64,000 nt of DNA, taken from Alteraurantiacibacter buctensis. GTDB taxonomy: Bacteria > Pseudomonadota > Alphaproteobacteria > Sphingomonadales > Sphingomonadaceae. Within the stretch, counting starts at the first letter, position 1, and each line of letters opens with the position of its first letter. Below the pieces are notes generated by a model, which had not been told where the DNA came from, ran no database searches, and worked only from the letters and a program-made list of their open reading frames with translations. The translations under genes and the position numbers were made by a program. Shown here one piece after another: positions 10,233 through 17,825 of the stretch. The stretch covers positions 682,657 through 746,656 of the forward strand of contig NZ_WTYV01000002.1 in assembly GCF_009827655.1 (NCBI RefSeq), in the 5' to 3' direction.

Positions 10233-12572
10233 ATGCTTCGTTCGCGCTTCCTCCTCACCGCCGCCACTGCCGCCCTTGCCAGCGCCATTGCCCTGCCGGC
10301 CGCCGCCCAGGACCAGGCCCCCGCCGGAACGGCGGACGAGACCCAGGTGCAGGATGCCAGCACCATCGTCGTTCTCAGCGGCATCGGCTATCGCAACCGC
10401 AGCGAGGATGCCGTGCCCGAGCTGGTCTATGACGAGCAGTTCTTCCAGCGGTTCGAGCCGCTGACCGCCGGTGACGCGCTGCGCCGCGTGCCCTCGGTCA
10501 CCTTCCTGTCGGACGTGATCGAAAGCGACGGTGCCCGCCTGCGCGGCCTCGATCCCGGCTATACCCAGATCCTGATCAACGGTGACCGCGTTCCCGGTTC
10601 CAACGCCGACCGCTCGTTCTTCCTTGACCGCGTACCCGCCGAACTGATCGAGCGGGTGGAGATCGTCCGCTCGTCCACCGCGCGCCGTACCGGTGATGCC
10701 GTGGCCGGCACGATCAACATCGAACTGCGCGATGGCCTGTCGCTGGATGGCGGCTACATGCGCGCGGGCGGCCTGTATTTCAACGATGGCGAGATCAAGC
10801 CCAGCGTGGGCGTCTACTTCGGCGGCGAGATGGGGCCGGGCCGCGTGCTGGCCGGCTTCAACGTCCAGGGCCGCTATAACCCCAAGCAGAAGACCAGCCT
10901 GCGCTTCGGCGATTCTCCCGAGAACAATCCGGACTTCTTCGCGGACGATTTCGACAACCGCGAGGACCAGACCGATACCCGTGACGGGATCGATTATGCC
11001 GGCAACGTGTCCTACGTGATCGATGCGGACACCACCCGGTTCGAGCTGGCGGGCAACTTCGTGCGCACCGACCGCACCGAGACCGAGCGCAGCTTTGAAT
11101 ACAACAGCCCCACCGCCATCAGCGGTCCGGTGCGCACCACCCCGCCGGGCAACCTGCTGACCGATAACGACAACGTCAACGACATCAGCCAGACCAGCTT
11201 CTCGCTGGAATCCGAGCTGGAGCAGGAATGGGCGCTGGGCGAGACCAAGCTGCGGGCTGCCTTCTCCCGCTTCACCGATGACCAGTTCGAGTACGAGTAC
11301 GAGATCGACTTCGATCGCACCGCGCCGCGCTTTACCGGTGATCTGACGCAGGTCGACATCGTGGACGAGGAAATGTCGCTGCAACTGGAGCACATCTTCA
11401 AGCTGGCGGACGATCTTGACCTGGCCATCGGCGGCTTTGCCCAAAACAAGGACCGCGATACCGACATCGGCGAGATCCGCAGCCGCTTCAACCTGCCGGC
11501 GGCCATGCGCACCGGCTACAACCAGTTCAGCCAGACCCCGCTGGACTTCGTCGGCACCTTCGCCCCGTTCGCAGCCCCGGCTGGCGGCCTCAACACCATC
11601 GAGGAAGACCGCCGCGACCTGTTTGCCCTGATCGAGGGTGAGAGCGGCGCGCTGAGCTTCGAGGCAGGCATCCGCTGGGAAAACACCGATGTCACCATCG
11701 AGGACCTGACCGTGGCGGCGGCGCAGCGGGTGCAGACCAACTCCTACGATTACATCCTGCCTTCGGCCTCGGCCAAGATCAGCGTCGGCGATGGCCGCTT
11801 CACCCTGTCGGCCGCGCGCACCATGCGCCGTCCGCGCCTCGACTACATCAGCCCCGCGCTGCTGGAGGCCGAGCTGGGTGACAACGACCTGCTGGGCAAT
11901 CCGCAGCTCGCCCCGGAAACCGCCTGGGGTGGCGATGTGGGCTATGAACACCGGCTGGGCCGCACCGGCGTGGCGGGCATCAATTTCTTCTACCGGGCTG
12001 TGCAGAACCTGGTGGAAGTGGCCAACACCGGGGTGGAGGGTTCGGAAGGCGCGGGCACTTTCGTGCTCCAACCGCGCAACACCGGCGACGGCAAGGTGTG
12101 GGGCGTGGAGTTCGACCTGTCGACCAGCCTCGGCTTCCTGGGCCTGCCCGATACCGGCGTGTTCGGCAACCTGGGCTATGTCGACAGCGAGATCACCGAC
12201 GTGTTCGGCACCCGCCGTTTCAACGGGCAGAGCGAGTATGTCTACAACGTGGGCCTGATTCAGGACTTCCCCTCGCTGGGGGCCGCCCTGGGCGTGAACT
12301 ACCGCAAGCAGGGGGCGGCGTTTGATCGCACCGTGGGCGAGGAAGTGACCACCACCTATGGCGCGGACCTGGAAGTGTTCGTGGAGAAGCGCTTCGGTGA
12401 CAGCTTCACCGTGCGCCTGGTGGGCTCCAACCTGCTCGACTCCAGCAAGGACGAGGTGTTCAACAAGTTCACCACCATCGAAGACCAGCAGGATCGCAGC
12501 TTCGACGAGTACGAGCTGGAGACCGAGGAAGCCGGCCCGGTGTTCCAGCTGATCGCGCGGTACGCCTTCTGA
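10233..12572 (+). CDS. TonB-dependent receptor, probably for phytate or its products
   Basis: A 779-residue outer-membrane active transporter. A signal peptide ends near AALPAAAQ (about residue 25), the plug domain lies at about 55-165 (GDALRRVPSVTFLSDV, RGLDPGYTQILINGDRVPG, RVEIVRSSTARRTGDAVAGTINI), and the rest is a beta-barrel ending in the typical terminal aromatic (IARYAF). It shares the TGATG stop-start overlap at 12570-12574 with the phytase gene, so the two are translated together. Pairing of beta-propeller phytase with a TonB receptor is known in alpha- and gammaproteobacteria, and suggests uptake of inositol phosphates or a phosphate complex. The true ligand is not shown by the sequence. 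Confidence 0.92.
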   Translation: MLRSRFLLTAATAALASAIALPAAAQDQAPAGTADETQVQDASTIVVLSGIGYRNRSEDAVPELVYDEQFFQRFEPLTAGDALRRVPSVTFLSDVIESDGARLRGLDPGYTQILINGDRVPGSNADRSFFLDRVPAELIERVEIVRSSTARRTGDAVAGTINIELRDGLSLDGGYMRAGGLYFNDGEIKPSVGVYFGGEMGPGRVLAGFNVQGRYNPKQKTSLRFGDSPENNPDFFADDFDNREDQTDTRDGIDYAGNVSYVIDADTTRFELAGNFVRTDRTETERSFEYNSPTAISGPVRTTPPGNLLTDNDNVNDISQTSFSLESELEQEWALGETKLRAAFSRFTDDQFEYEYEIDFDRTAPRFTGDLTQVDIVDEEMSLQLEHIFKLADDLDLAIGGFAQNKDRDTDIGEIRSRFNLPAAMRTGYNQFSQTPLDFVGTFAPFAAPAGGLNTIEEDRRDLFALIEGESGALSFEAGIRWENTDVTIEDLTVAAAQRVQTNSYDYILPSASAKISVGDGRFTLSAARTMRRPRLDYISPALLEAELGDNDLLGNPQLAPETAWGGDVGYEHRLGRTGVAGINFFYRAVQNLVEVANTGVEGSEGAGTFVLQPRNTGDGKVWGVEFDLSTSLGFLGLPDTGVFGNLGYVDSEITDVFGTRRFNGQSEYVYNVGLIQDFPSLGAALGVNYRKQGAAFDRTVGEEVTTTYGADLEVFVEKRFGDSFTVRLVGSNLLDSSKDEVFNKFTTIEDQQDRSFDEYELETEEAGPVFQLIARYAF

Positions 12573-13609
12573 TGCGGGGGCAAGTTTTCATCGCAGCGGC
12601 CTGGGCTTTTGCCCTGGCCGCCTGCGCCACCACCCCGCCGCAGGGCCTGCCGCCGGTGACCGTTACCGCGCTGGCGGAAACCGTGCCGGTGGGCACCGCC
12701 AACCAGGATGCGGCGGACGATCCGGCGATCTGGCGCAACACGGCCAACCCGCAAGCCAGCCTGATCGTGGCCACCGACAAGAAGGCGGGCCTCTACGTCT
12801 ATGGCCTGGACGGGCAGGTGAAGAGCTTCACCAACTCGGGCCTGGTCAACAACGTGGACGTGGTGGACCTGGGCCAGTCCGGGGGCGCGCAGGGCGTAAT
12901 CGTGGTGGCGAGCGACCGCAACGACCTGACGCAGGCCGTGCTGCAGGTCTATCGCCTGAACACCGCCACCGCCACGCTGGAGCCGCTGGCCAATGGCCCC
13001 GGCGGCGCGGGCGAGGGCTATGGCCTGTGCCTGGGTTATCGCGATGGCGTGCTGCGCGCCTATTCGGTGCTGAAGGAAGGCCGCACGCACGAGGTGCGGA
13101 TCGACCTTGCCGGCGCCACCCCGCAGTTCACGATGGAGCGCACGCTGACGGTCGCCAGCCAGCCCGAAGGCTGCGTGGTCGATAACCGCAACGGCACGCT
13201 CTACGTGGGCGAGGAGACGCGCGGGCTGTGGCGTTTTGCCGCCGGGACAAGCGCCGGGGAACTCGTCGCGCCGATCGACAACCAGTACCTGGTGGCCGAT
13301 CTGGAAGGCTTGGCGCTCGCCCCGTCCGGCACCGATGGCGGCTACCTGGTCGCGTCCAGCCAGGGTGACAATGCCTACGCCGTGTTCGCGCTTCCCGGCG
13401 TGACCCCGGTAGGCCGGTTCCGCATTGCCGCAGGCACGCTTGGCGCAACCGAGGAGACCGACGGGATCGACCTGGTCCTGGGTGACTTCGGGCCGCTCTA
13501 TCCGCAAGGGCTGTTCGTGGCACAGGACGGGCACAACGCCCCCGCCGCGCAGAACTTCAAGCTGGTGAGCTGGCAGGCCGTGGCAGAGGCGCTGGGGCTG
13601 GCCGAATAG
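12572..13609 (+). CDS. Beta-propeller phytase, lipoprotein
   Basis: This enzyme removes phosphates from phytate using calcium. The 345-residue product begins with a lipoprotein signal (ALAAC, lipid Cys at about 18), so it is probably anchored in the outer or inner membrane facing the periplasm or exterior. Beta-propeller phytase signatures are present in order: ADDPAIW, TDKKAGLYVYGLDG, NNVDVVDL, ASDRN, EGCVVD with GTLYVGEE, ADLEGLAL, YLVASSQGDNAYAVF, EETDGIDL and PQGLFVAQDGHN. Acidic residues in these loops bind calcium in the family. The start codon overlaps the stop of the TonB receptor, and the pair sits behind a Pho-box-like array. Confidence 0.95.
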   Translation: MRGQVFIAAAWAFALAACATTPPQGLPPVTVTALAETVPVGTANQDAADDPAIWRNTANPQASLIVATDKKAGLYVYGLDGQVKSFTNSGLVNNVDVVDLGQSGGAQGVIVVASDRNDLTQAVLQVYRLNTATATLEPLANGPGGAGEGYGLCLGYRDGVLRAYSVLKEGRTHEVRIDLAGATPQFTMERTLTVASQPEGCVVDNRNGTLYVGEETRGLWRFAAGTSAGELVAPIDNQYLVADLEGLALAPSGTDGGYLVASSQGDNAYAVFALPGVTPVGRFRIAAGTLGATEETDGIDLVLGDFGPLYPQGLFVAQDGHNAPAAQNFKLVSWQAVAEALGLAE

Positions 13610-13617
13610 GCGGTCAT

Positions 13618-13641
13618 CCCGCCCGGTCTCAATTGGGCGGG
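13618..13641. terminator. Possible bidirectional hairpin between phytase and FecR genes
   Basis: A perfect 7-base-pair stem, CCCGCCC (13618-13624) and GGGCGGG (13635-13641), closes a 10-base loop just after the phytase stop and overlapping the last codons of the convergent FecR gene. There is no clear U-tract on either strand, so termination is plausible rather than certain. Confidence 0.35.
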
Positions 13642-14522
13642 GCGGTGGGACTGTTCGGCCCGCCCACGGTGGAATTGGGCACATCGTTCGGTGTCGTCAC
13701 CGTTTGTCTGCCGTCCCCGTCACCATCGGTCAGCACGGCCACGCCTACCACGGCCGCCACGCCTGCGGCCACAGGCAGGATGTCGCCCAGCAGGCTGCCG
13801 TCGTTCGCCCGCTCCACCGTGGCGGAGACGCGATCGATGATCCGGCCAAGCCCTGCGTCGCTGATCTGGAAGGGGCCGATGGGCGGGGCACCGTTGCGCG
13901 GGATGAACGCGGCCATGCCGGGGCGGTCGAGCCGCACGGTGACCCCTGCCGCCGTGACGTCGGCCAGGCCGGGGGTCAGGCCGCCTGCCGTGCCGGGGCC
14001 GCGCAGCACCACCAGAGTTGCCTCGCGCTCGCTGGCGTTGTTGCCGCCGCCCACGGCGGGCTCGTTGCGGGCAATGGCGCGGGCGTGTTCGCCCACCAGC
14101 ATGTCGAGCGCAGTGCCGCGGATGCCGATGCGGCCCGATGGCGTATCGATATCGGCGCTGTTGCCGCTGGCCTGCCGCCCGCTGAGGAAGCGCAGCGCCC
14201 CTTCCAGCAGCGTGGCCGCCAGCGAGCGGCTGGCGGCGGGATCATAGACATAGCGGTCTATCCGCAAGGTCGAGCGCGGGCCCACGCCGAAGGTGGTGCG
14301 ATCTAGCAGCAGGATCTGCATCTGCGCGCCGTGGCCGGTGCGGATCTGGTCACCCCAGGAAAGGCGGCGGCCCAGCGCCACACGCTGCGGGCGGGTTATC
14401 ACGGCGTTGGTCAGGTTGACCTCACCCACAACGCTGGCGGCGGTGCCCACCTGCTGTTGCTGCGCCACGGCAGGGGTGGCGAGCGCGAGGAGCGCCACGG
14501 CGGCAAACAGGGCGCGGGTCAT
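13629..14522 (-). CDS. FecR-domain periplasmic protein
   Basis: A 297-residue secreted protein starting MTRALFAAVALLALATPAVAQ, a clear signal peptide. The body is a FecR domain: VGTAASVVGEVNLTN, LGRRLSWGDQIRTG, MQILLLDRTTFGVGPRSTLRIDRYVY, LEGALRFLSGR and RIGIRGTALDMLV. Such stand-alone FecR proteins without an anti-sigma N-terminus are thought to be periplasmic or surface sensors or scaffolds and often accompany CHASE2 cyclases. A hydrophobic stretch near residue 250 (ILPVAAGVAAVVGVAVL) is followed by a Pro/Asn-rich tail. The start overlaps the upstream TPR gene by 4 bases (ATGA), so the two form an operon. An earlier in-frame start would only extend into that neighbour. Confidence 0.85.
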   Translation of the reverse strand: MTRALFAAVALLALATPAVAQQQQVGTAASVVGEVNLTNAVITRPQRVALGRRLSWGDQIRTGHGAQMQILLLDRTTFGVGPRSTLRIDRYVYDPAASRSLAATLLEGALRFLSGRQASGNSADIDTPSGRIGIRGTALDMLVGEHARAIARNEPAVGGGNNASEREATLVVLRGPGTAGGLTPGLADVTAAGVTVRLDRPGMAAFIPRNGAPPIGPFQISDAGLGRIIDRVSATVERANDGSLLGDILPVAAGVAAVVGVAVLTDGDGDGRQTVTTPNDVPNSTVGGPNSPTAPPN

Positions 14523-14923
14523 TTCGCGGCTCCCGTTCCGGCGGCGCGGCAGCGGGCCTCGGCATTGGCCAGGATTGCTTCGCCATCGCGGCGGCGCTCG
14601 GCCAGTTCGCGGGGTTTCAGGCGCGCCAGTTCCAGCAGGCCGCCCTGCTTGTCGTCCACCTCGCACAGGTAGAGTGCGTGGAGCAGGCGCGAGCCTTGCG
14701 AGCGGGGGTTTACCGCCAGCACCCGGTCCAGCGTAGCCAGCGCCTCCAGCCAGCGCCCCTCGGCCGCCTGCTGCTGGGCAAGGGCGGTTCCGGCCTCCTC
14801 CTGCTGCGAGGCAGTGGCGAGGGCGTCCAGCTCGTCAAGCGACTGGGCATTTGCAGGGGCAGCCAGCAGCAGGGCCAGCAGCGGGGCCAGCACGGCAAGC
14901 GGGCGTAAACAGGCGGCGATCAT
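14519..14923 (-). CDS. Small periplasmic TPR-like protein
   Basis: A 134-residue secreted protein with a signal peptide (PLLALLLAAPANAQ) and one or two TPR-like helical repeats: GTALAQQQAAEGRWLEALA, then LDRVLAVNPRSQGSRLLHAL. It overlaps the FecR gene by 4 bases and is transcribed first, so it probably works with it as a periplasmic partner. Two cysteines (C92-ish in YLCEVDD and the C-terminal RCRAAG) could form a disulphide. I do not recognise a named family, and the function is unknown. Confidence 0.75.
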   Translation of the reverse strand: MIAACLRPLAVLAPLLALLLAAPANAQSLDELDALATASQQEEAGTALAQQQAAEGRWLEALATLDRVLAVNPRSQGSRLLHALYLCEVDDKQGGLLELARLKPRELAERRRDGEAILANAEARCRAAGTGAAK

Positions 14924-14985
14924 CGGCCTCCCTCCTCCGTGGCGGAGAGTGCCACACTTGCCCTACACGCGGCAAGCGCCGGCCG

Positions 14986-15165
14986 TCAGTTGACGGCGTC
15001 GCTGACCGAGGAATTGACCTCGCTGTACTGGGTGCTGATCGTATCGCCCAGGTTGGCATAGGCCGTGACGGCGGCAAGGCCGACCAGCGCGGCGATCAGC
15101 GCGTATTCGAGCGCAGTGGCCCCGCGCGTATCGCGCAACAGGCGGCGGAAGGGGGCACGGATCAT
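14986..15165 (-). CDS. Flp family type IVb pilin
   Basis: A 59-residue pilin precursor starting MIRAPFRRLLRDTRG. The prepilin peptidase site follows that glycine, and the mature N-terminus ATALEYALIAALVGLAAVTAY has the Glu at position 5 and the hydrophobic helix of Flp pilins. The product would be exported and assembled by a Tad system, but no tad genes lie in this window. A second pilin gene follows at 15271-15468 on the same strand. A longer open frame upstream (to 15240) lacks pilin features, so the ATG at 15165 is preferred. Confidence 0.9.
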   Translation of the reverse strand: MIRAPFRRLLRDTRGATALEYALIAALVGLAAVTAYANLGDTISTQYSEVNSSVSDAVN

Positions 15166-15270
15166 CGGCTTGGGTCCCGGAGACGCTGGAGTGGTTCCCC
15201 GCGCCTTACCCGGCCAGGCCTCGCCAGCCCCCTCCCGCAACCCTACGTAGTGCTGCGGTGGCGGGCCCGG

Positions 15271-15468
15271 TTACTGCACGGCGGCGGAAACCTTGCTGTC
15301 CACGCCCTCGAACTTGGCCTGCACCCCTGCACCCAGGGTATCCATGCCGGTCAGCGCCGCCATCGCGATCAGGCTGGCGATCAGGCCATATTCGATGCCG
15401 GTCACGCCGCGCGTATCCTGCGCCAGCCGGCGCCAGAAGCTCTTGCGAAAAAAGATCATGTCTCGCAT
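15271..15468 (-). CDS. Flp family type IVb pilin (second copy)
   Basis: A second small pilin precursor of about 65 residues. The leader MRDMIFFRKSFWRRLAQDTRG is followed by the mature VTGIEYGLIASLIAMAAL with Glu at position 5, as in other Flp/PilA pilins. It shares the RDTRG/QDTRG-type processing site with the neighbour but differs in the C-terminal part, so it is a paralogue and not a recent duplicate. Start could be ATG 15468 or ATG 15459. Both pilin genes are orphaned from tad assembly genes here. Confidence 0.9.
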   Translation of the reverse strand: MRDMIFFRKSFWRRLAQDTRGVTGIEYGLIASLIAMAALTGMDTLGAGVQAKFEGVDSKVSAAVQ

Positions 15469-15600
15469 CCCCAAAGTCTCGCGACCCCCAATTGTCGCCT
15501 AACGGGGGTGAAACAGGCCCGGTTAGCGGCGGGTTGCCGCTTGTGGTGAGGGGATGGCCTTAACCCGCTTTACACCACGTTTGTCCGGGCACGGTGCCGC

Positions 15601-16623
15601 TCAGGGCTTGCGCGCGGAGACCAGCGAGTAATAGCCGCCGCCGGTGCGCACCGCCTGCACGTCCACGAAACCCGCTTCCTCCAGGATGGCGCGGAATTCG
15701 GGCAGGGAATACTGCTTGCCCAGCGTGCCCAGCAGCATCAGCAGGCTGAAGGCGGCGGCATGCCAGGGGCCGGCCAGGTCATCGTTCATCAGGATTTCGG
15801 ACAGCAGGATGCGGCCGCCGCTGGGCAGGGCGGCAAAGCTTTTCTTCGCCAGCAGCAGGTTGGTTTCCTCCGACCAGTCGTGGAACACGTTGGCGAAGAA
15901 GTGGGCATCGTGGCCGGTGGGCCAGTCCTCCTCGAACATGTTGGCGGGGTTGGTCTTCACCCGGTCCGACAGACCGGCGCGGGCGACATAGCCTGCCGCC
16001 TCGGCGCACATCTCCTTCAGGTCCAGCAGGGTCACGGCAAGCTGCGGGTTCTCGCGGGCAAAGGCGATGCCATAGACGCCCGATCCGCAGCCAACGTCCA
16101 TCACGCTGCCGATCTCGCGGAATATACTCTGCACCGCCGCCCCCTTGGCCGGGGCCATCGAATGGGCGTGCATGAAGGCGGCGATCTGGCGGGCGGTCTC
16201 GGCACTCATCGTGCCGCGCTCCCATTCCGGGCCGCCGGATACGGCATCGGCCGGGCGCTTACCGGTGCGCAACGTTTCCAGCAGCTTGGCGTGGAGCGGC
16301 TCGGTCTGGCGGAAGCGGGCGATGAACCCGCCCCAGTAGCCTTCCGCTTCCGGGTGCAGCCAGGTGCGCGCGGCGGGGGTGGCCAGCCACCTGCCGTCCC
16401 GCTTTTCGACGAGACCGCTGGAGGCGAGCGCACCCAGATGGATGCCGAGGGCACGGGCGTCCACCCCGATCGCGGCGGCCAGATCCTCGGTGGTCAGCGG
16501 GCCGTTGCCCAGCGCGCGAAAGGTGCCCACCTCGTCCGCCACGGTGGCCACCGGCAGGCGGAACTGCGCCTCCCACATGTCCCAGATCAGCCGGTCGTCG
16601 GTGCTTGGCGGCAAGGGCCCCAT
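15601..16623 (-). CDS. SAM-dependent O-methyltransferase (acetylserotonin O-methyltransferase type)
   Basis: A 340-residue class I methyltransferase with an N-terminal winged-helix dimerisation domain (about 15-90, GPLTTEDLAAAIGVDARALGIH) and a C-terminal Rossmann domain. The SAM loop is VMDVGCGSGVYGIAFA (about 173), and FHDWSEETNLLLAKK carries the conserved His-Asp pair of plant- and polyketide-type O-methyltransferases. It would methylate a small hydroxylated molecule; the substrate is not deducible. The gene is divergent from the CmcJ-like oxygenase with a 128-base intergenic region, so the two may be co-regulated, and a TonB receptor follows the oxygenase. Confidence 0.85.
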   Translation of the reverse strand: MGPLPPSTDDRLIWDMWEAQFRLPVATVADEVGTFRALGNGPLTTEDLAAAIGVDARALGIHLGALASSGLVEKRDGRWLATPAARTWLHPEAEGYWGGFIARFRQTEPLHAKLLETLRTGKRPADAVSGGPEWERGTMSAETARQIAAFMHAHSMAPAKGAAVQSIFREIGSVMDVGCGSGVYGIAFARENPQLAVTLLDLKEMCAEAAGYVARAGLSDRVKTNPANMFEEDWPTGHDAHFFANVFHDWSEETNLLLAKKSFAALPSGGRILLSEILMNDDLAGPWHAAAFSLLMLLGTLGKQYSLPEFRAILEEAGFVDVQAVRTGGGYYSLVSARKP

Positions 16624-16751
16624 CGTATCTCTCCCCCAACTCGAATCGCTTCGGTTGATTTTGTCCGCAGGCTATTGTTCCTGCTTGCGTAGCGCCAGTG
16701 CGCCGTTGCATGTTTCTAACAGACGTTATGATAGGGTTGGGAGAGAAGACA

Positions 16752-17660
16752 ATGGCCAGTGTCCTGGAGAACGATCCGGAAGCGGGCGCGCGCGAGGTGC
16801 GGGCGATGATGCGCTATGTCGATCCGGGCGATTTCATCACCCGCCGCTATGTCAGCCAGGGTGAGGAGATCAACACCGGCACCTATTCCGACCACGAGGT
16901 GACGATCCGCGACGGGATGCCGGTGCGCTATCACTTCTCGCTGGATACCCACGGCTTCGTGATCGCCCGCAGCCGCAGCGCTGTGGCCGATTTCCATGAC
17001 AAGGCGCAGGTCGATGCCCTGTACGAGCGCGAGGTGGAGCGCGAGGTGCTGCGGCTGACGGGCGCGGACAAGTGCGTGGCGCGCGGCTGGATGATCCGCA
17101 CCAGCGCCGACCTGTCCGCAGTGAAAGCGCAGAAGGTGGCCGGCTACCAGCATTCCGGCGGCACGCAGCCCCCGGCGGGCGAGGCGCACGTGGACATCAA
17201 CACCCCCACCGCGCGGCGCATGGCCGAGGCGACCTATGCCAAGCACTTCCCCCACGGGCCGGGTTTCAAGCGCTTCCTGATCAGCAGCTTCTGGCGCACC
17301 TTCAGCCCGCCGCCGCAGGACGTGCCGCTGGCGATGATGGACGGGCGCTCCAGCTTTGGCGGCGAGGAGAAATCGAACACCCTCTACATCGTCGACGAGT
17401 TTCCCGTGGGCGATGCGCTGCCGGCACCCGATCCGGGCGAGGGCGAGCGGCTGGCGGCGACCATCTTCAGTCATCACCCCGGCCACCGCTGGTGGTATTT
17501 CAGCGGCATGACGGCAGACGACGCGCTACTGTTCAAGTTCCACGACAGCGACCATTCGGTCACCTGGCGCTGCCCCCACTCGGCCTTCCGCGACAGCAGC
17601 GCTCCGGGCGCCAACATCCGGGAAAGCATCGAGTGCCGCAGCGTGGCGTTCTGGGAATAG
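16752..17660 (+). CDS. CmcJ/NvfI-family putative non-haem iron oxygenase
   Basis: A 302-residue protein that resembles the CmcJ family (cephamycin 7-methoxylation protein CmcJ, fungal AsaB/NvfI). The matching stretches are EAHVDINTPTARRM, WRTFSPPPQDVPLAMMDG, HRWWYFSGMTADDALLFKFHDSD and PHSAFRD followed by RESIECRSVAF. H146, D148 and H276 could form the iron-binding facial triad, an inference from pattern. The ATG at 16752 follows GGGAGAG at a good distance; an upstream GTG-type frame extension is not supported. Its divergent neighbour is a methyltransferase, recalling the CmcI/CmcJ pairing of an oxygenase with a methyltransferase. The substrate is unknown. Confidence 0.75.
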   Translation: MASVLENDPEAGAREVRAMMRYVDPGDFITRRYVSQGEEINTGTYSDHEVTIRDGMPVRYHFSLDTHGFVIARSRSAVADFHDKAQVDALYEREVEREVLRLTGADKCVARGWMIRTSADLSAVKAQKVAGYQHSGGTQPPAGEAHVDINTPTARRMAEATYAKHFPHGPGFKRFLISSFWRTFSPPPQDVPLAMMDGRSSFGGEEKSNTLYIVDEFPVGDALPAPDPGEGERLAATIFSHHPGHRWWYFSGMTADDALLFKFHDSDHSVTWRCPHSAFRDSSAPGANIRESIECRSVAFWE

Positions 17661-17666
17661 CAGTCC

Positions 17667-17680
17667 GGCAATCAATTGCC
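17667..17680. promoter_or_regulatory. Upstream palindromic operator half of a possible LacI-type pair
   Basis: GGCAATCAATTGCC is an inverted repeat with perfect 6-base arms, just after the CmcJ-like stop codon. It resembles the palindrome at 17742-17755 and is centred 75 bases upstream of it, about seven helical turns, which would allow DNA looping by a dimer pair. Confidence 0.5.
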
Positions 17681-17740
17681 TTTGTCAAAATCCCCTAAGT
17701 GACAGATTTAGCAAAGGTGCGAGGTTGCTTTTGTCCTCGC

Positions 17741-17769
17741 TTGCAATCGATTGCGGCTGTCCTTATGCT
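17741..17769 (+). promoter_or_regulatory. Promoter overlapped by a LacI-type palindrome, upstream of the broken TonB receptor
   Basis: The core GCAATCGATTGC (17743-17754) is a perfect 12-base palindrome with the central CG typical of LacI-family operators. It overlaps a possible -35 box TTGCAA (17741-17746); a -10-like TATGCT (17764-17769) follows after 17 bases. Binding there would block RNA polymerase, so repression is the natural reading. No LacI-family regulator gene is in this window. Confidence 0.5.
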
Positions 17770-17825
17770 TTCCCGCAGAAGCACCCCGTCGCTGGATGAC
17801 GAGGGTGCCGATTGGGAGGAACAAC

